Shown here piece by piece: positions 60,692 through 64,000 of a stretch of 64,000 bases of DNA. The DNA is taken from positions 164,375-228,374 of the forward strand of contig JADJSA010000007.1 in assembly GCA_016711925.1 (NCBI GenBank), given 5' to 3'. Each line of letters begins with the position of its first letter. Positions within the stretch are counted from its first letter, which is position 1. The translations under genes were made by a program, and so were the position numbers. Source of the stretch: Candidatus Methylophosphatis haderslevensis. Its GTDB lineage: Bacteria; Pseudomonadota; Gammaproteobacteria; Burkholderiales; Rhodocyclaceae. The notes beneath the pieces are model-generated. The model was given only the letters and a program-made list of their open reading frames with translations. It was not told the DNA's origin and searched no databases.

Positions 60692-61141
60692 GTGGCTCAA
60701 ATGGGCAGTTCGGCGTGCGATCGGCGCAGGGTCTTGCAGACGGCCTATCTCCGGACGACCTACGTGATTAGCGCGGACGGGCGCGACTTCAAGGTGTCGG
60801 TGGGGCGGAGCGCGGTCGCGCTGGACCGCTGGCTGGCCGAGAACCGTTGGCACTGCTGGGCGTTCATCGGTGCGTGCAATCCCAGCGCGCGCTTGCTGTC
60901 CGGCCGGGTAAATCGGCTTCGCCACCGCGCGTTGGTCACGCTCCTGGCCGCGCAGGGCAGGGACTGGTTTCCCGCGCTTGCCGTGCCGGCTGGCGGTTCG
61001 TGGCCGTCCGAACCGAGCGTTTTCGTCCCGGGAATGGCCATCTTAGAGGCAAGCCGGATCGCGCGCCGCTTTGGACAGAACGCGCTGATCTTCGGCCGTC
61101 GGTCGCAGGCCCCGCGACTGCTGTGGTGCAAGCCGCCCTGA
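60692..61141 (+). CDS. DUF3293 protein
   Basis: About 149 residues from a GTG (an ATG three codons later is an alternative). Pattern: VLQTAYLRTTYVIS, FIGACNPSARLLSGRVNRLRHRALVTLL, and SVFVPGMAILEASRIARRFGQNALIFGR, typical of DUF3293. It is soluble and of unknown function. An AT-rich 40-base stretch upstream (60660-60690) probably contains promoters for this gene and the divergent response regulator. Confidence 0.7.
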   Translation: MAQMGSSACDRRRVLQTAYLRTTYVISADGRDFKVSVGRSAVALDRWLAENRWHCWAFIGACNPSARLLSGRVNRLRHRALVTLLAAQGRDWFPALAVPAGGSWPSEPSVFVPGMAILEASRIARRFGQNALIFGRRSQAPRLLWCKPP

Positions 61142-61168
61142 ATCGGGTTCGTCCAGTTGGGCTTGGGC

Positions 61169-61197
61169 TTTACAGGTTTCACAAAACCTCCTACAAT
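61169..61197 (+). promoter_or_regulatory. rRNA operon promoter
   Basis: TTTACA and TACAAT separated by 17 bases, a near-consensus sigma-70 promoter about 295 bases before the 16S gene. The segment 61198-61495 is the rRNA leader. Confidence 0.75.
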
Positions 61198-61241
61198 TCC
61201 GCTTCTCTGCTGATCGCAGGGCCGCAACTTGATGCGGAAGG

Positions 61242-61253
61242 TGATCTTTAACA
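61242..61253 (+). promoter_or_regulatory. boxA antitermination element in the rRNA leader
   Basis: TGATCTTTAACA resembles the boxA consensus TGCTCTTTAACA and lies between the promoter and 16S, as expected for NusB/NusE-dependent antitermination. Confidence 0.75.
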
Positions 61254-61495
61254 ACTGAACAGCCGATAGGTGTGGGTGCTGTGAGGGGTTGAGCGGGTTT
61301 GATTAGTCGTGTGCTTGAGCTCTAATCGGGGCGGGTGCGCGGGTATCTGGTGTGAGCCGGGTATTGGGCCGCGAGGCTGGCAGAGTTGGACCGAATCGCA
61401 AGACATGGCAGTGCTCACACGAAATGAAGATTGAGCTTGATCTGTTTGCAAGAGCAGATTGGGTGAAGTCGATTCCGTGATGAGAGTAAGGATTA

Positions 61496-63074
<1,579 letters not shown>

Positions 63075-63139
63075 TACCGGGATCTTGATCCATTGCAGTA
63101 CCCACAGCCTATCGGTTGCTGCGCATGGTCACAGACAGC

Positions 63140-63216
63140 GGGTCTTTCGCTCAGCTGGTTAGAGCACCGTCTTGATAAGGCGGGGGTCGTTTGTTCGAAC
63201 CCAACCAGACCCACCA
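63140..63216 (+). tRNA. tRNA-Ile (GAU), with unusual stem bases
   Basis: GGGTCT start, anticodon loop CTTGATAAG (GAT anticodon), CCA end at 63214-63216. The normal GGGTCTGTAGCTC reads GGGTCTTTCGCTC, and the T-arm GTTGGTTCG reads GTTTGTTCG; both create mismatches in the acceptor and T stems. It is in the standard 16S-23S spacer position. Confidence 0.85.
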
Positions 63217-63260
63217 CGTCAAGCGAACCCGGACCGAATTGATGTCGGGCTTGGTGACAC

Positions 63261-63334
63261 GGGGCATAGCTCGCTGGAGAGCACACTGCTTTGGAGGCAG
63301 GGGGTCGTCGGTCCGATCCCGTCTGCCTCCACCA
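63261..63334 (+). tRNA. tRNA-Ala-like gene with altered anticodon loop
   Basis: Position and flanks are those of the spacer tRNA-Ala (UGC), but the acceptor has four instead of five leading G, the D arm lacks two bases, and the anticodon loop TTTGCAA reads TTTGGAG, giving UGG (a proline anticodon). The CCA end and T arm are near normal. It is probably non-functional or mis-sequenced. Confidence 0.75.
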
Positions 63335-63416
63335 AATTCGTGAGGTCAGGCGTGAGCAGTGAGGTGAAGCCACGAGGCTTTGACCCTGACTCCTTACCTC
63401 ACCCCTTACGGGGTGT

Positions 63417-63428
63417 CTGTTCTTTAAA
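63417..63428 (+). promoter_or_regulatory. boxA-like element before 23S
   Basis: CTGTTCTTTAAA in the 16S-23S spacer, the usual second boxA position in rRNA operons. Confidence 0.6.
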
Positions 63429-63631
63429 ATTTCGGAAGAAGTAAGGTGTATCGACTTCGGTCGAGGCCGGGGCAAGCCTTTCGGCTTGAACGAAGCGATG
63501 GCATGGGTTGTGATCGTATCTGTCAAGTCTTTACTTTTGCGAACCAGCGGTGGGGGCGGCACCAAGCGCGAAGTGGTCGTGTTGTCTGTAACGGGCCGTC
63601 TTGTCCGCCGAGGGAAGGGACAAGGTTATAG

Positions 63632-64000
63632 GGTCAAGCGACTAAGTGCATGGTGGATGCCTTGGCGATCACAGGCGATGAAGGACGTTATGGCGTGCGT
63701 AGAAGCCGCGGGTTTTCTCAAACAAGCTTTGATCCGCGGATGTCCGAATGGGGGAAACCCCACCTCTTTGAGGGTACCCGTCCTGAAACCACAGGGGATG
63801 TGGAGGCGAAACCGAGCGAACTGGAAACATCCAAGTAGCTCGAGGAAAAGAAATCAACCGAGATTCCGAAGTAGTGGCGAGCGAACCGGGAAGAGCCTTG
63901 CGACTTTTAGCATGTCGATTAGTGGAACGCCCTGGGAAAGTGCGGCCGTAGTGGGTGATAGCCCGTACGCGAAAAATCGATGTGTGAACTGAGGTTGCGA
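63632..64000 (+). rRNA. rrl: 23S ribosomal RNA, 5' part, cut by window edge
   Basis: Begins GGTCAAGCGACTAAGTGCATGG and continues with GATGCCTTGGCGATCACAGGC, GATGAAGGACGT and CCGAATGGGG. The TGCATGTGGTGGATG of close relatives is TGCATGGTGGATG here (two bases fewer). Only the first ~370 bases are present. Confidence 0.92.

Overview
The window is about 66% GC chromosomal DNA from a betaproteobacterium. A Rhodocyclales member close to 'Candidatus Accumulibacter' is the best guess. The support is: 16S signature segments of the Rhodocyclales type, a lolC-lolD / recJ / RpfE-type neighbourhood and a relA of betaproteobacterial form, two polyphosphate kinases (ppk1, ppk2) within 6 kb of each other, and a complete Chloroflexus-type set of genes for the glyoxylate-assimilating half of the 3-hydroxypropionate bi-cycle. 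The genus is an inference; the class is well supported.

Layout. 0-6 kb: mnmC (cut by the window edge), a LysM-M15 peptidase, and a prfB-lysS operon split by a VapBC-type toxin-antitoxin pair; prfB carries the classic programmed +1 frameshift. 6-8.3 kb: two lipid-related membrane genes, then a gene-free zone of IS110 remnants and repeats. 8.3-22.2 kb: recJ with an RpfE-type gene, lolCD, a frameshifted ABC exporter, comEC, an alpha/beta hydrolase, DUF599 and DUF1415 genes and mtfA. 22.3-32 kb: relA, ackA, ppk2, a membrane GGDEF-EAL protein and ppk1, which together concern stringent response, acetyl-phosphate, polyphosphate and c-di-GMP. 32-38.7 kb: an SDR, a PEP-synthase regulator, a CorA-like protein, an ACT/PFL pair, GFA and GNAT genes.

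38.8-45.9 kb is the highlight: meh-mct (minus strand) diverge from two tandem family III CoA-transferases, mcl and mch (plus strand). Together they predict succinyl-CoA-dependent activation of malate, cleavage to acetyl-CoA and glyoxylate, and conversion of glyoxylate plus propionyl-CoA to pyruvate plus acetyl-CoA. 47-60 kb continues the acyl-CoA theme: isovaleryl-CoA dehydrogenase, both methylcrotonyl-CoA carboxylase subunits and acetoacetyl-CoA synthetase (leucine breakdown), then glutaryl-CoA dehydrogenase with a CoA-transferase. Between these lies a lower-GC accessory patch (54.3-57.1 kb) with a TIR-domain effector, a membrane protein and an acetyltransferase. 60.7 kb to the end: an rRNA operon (promoter, boxA, 16S, tRNA-Ile, tRNA-Ala, start of 23S) whose genes deviate at normally invariant positions.

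Running through the window is a family of at least eight ~109-bp palindromic repeats, all between genes and mostly at 3' ends. Several one-base indels in G-runs (ABC exporter, mccB twice) and many deviations in the rRNA operon suggest either a noisy consensus or real decay; where this matters it is said in the entry.
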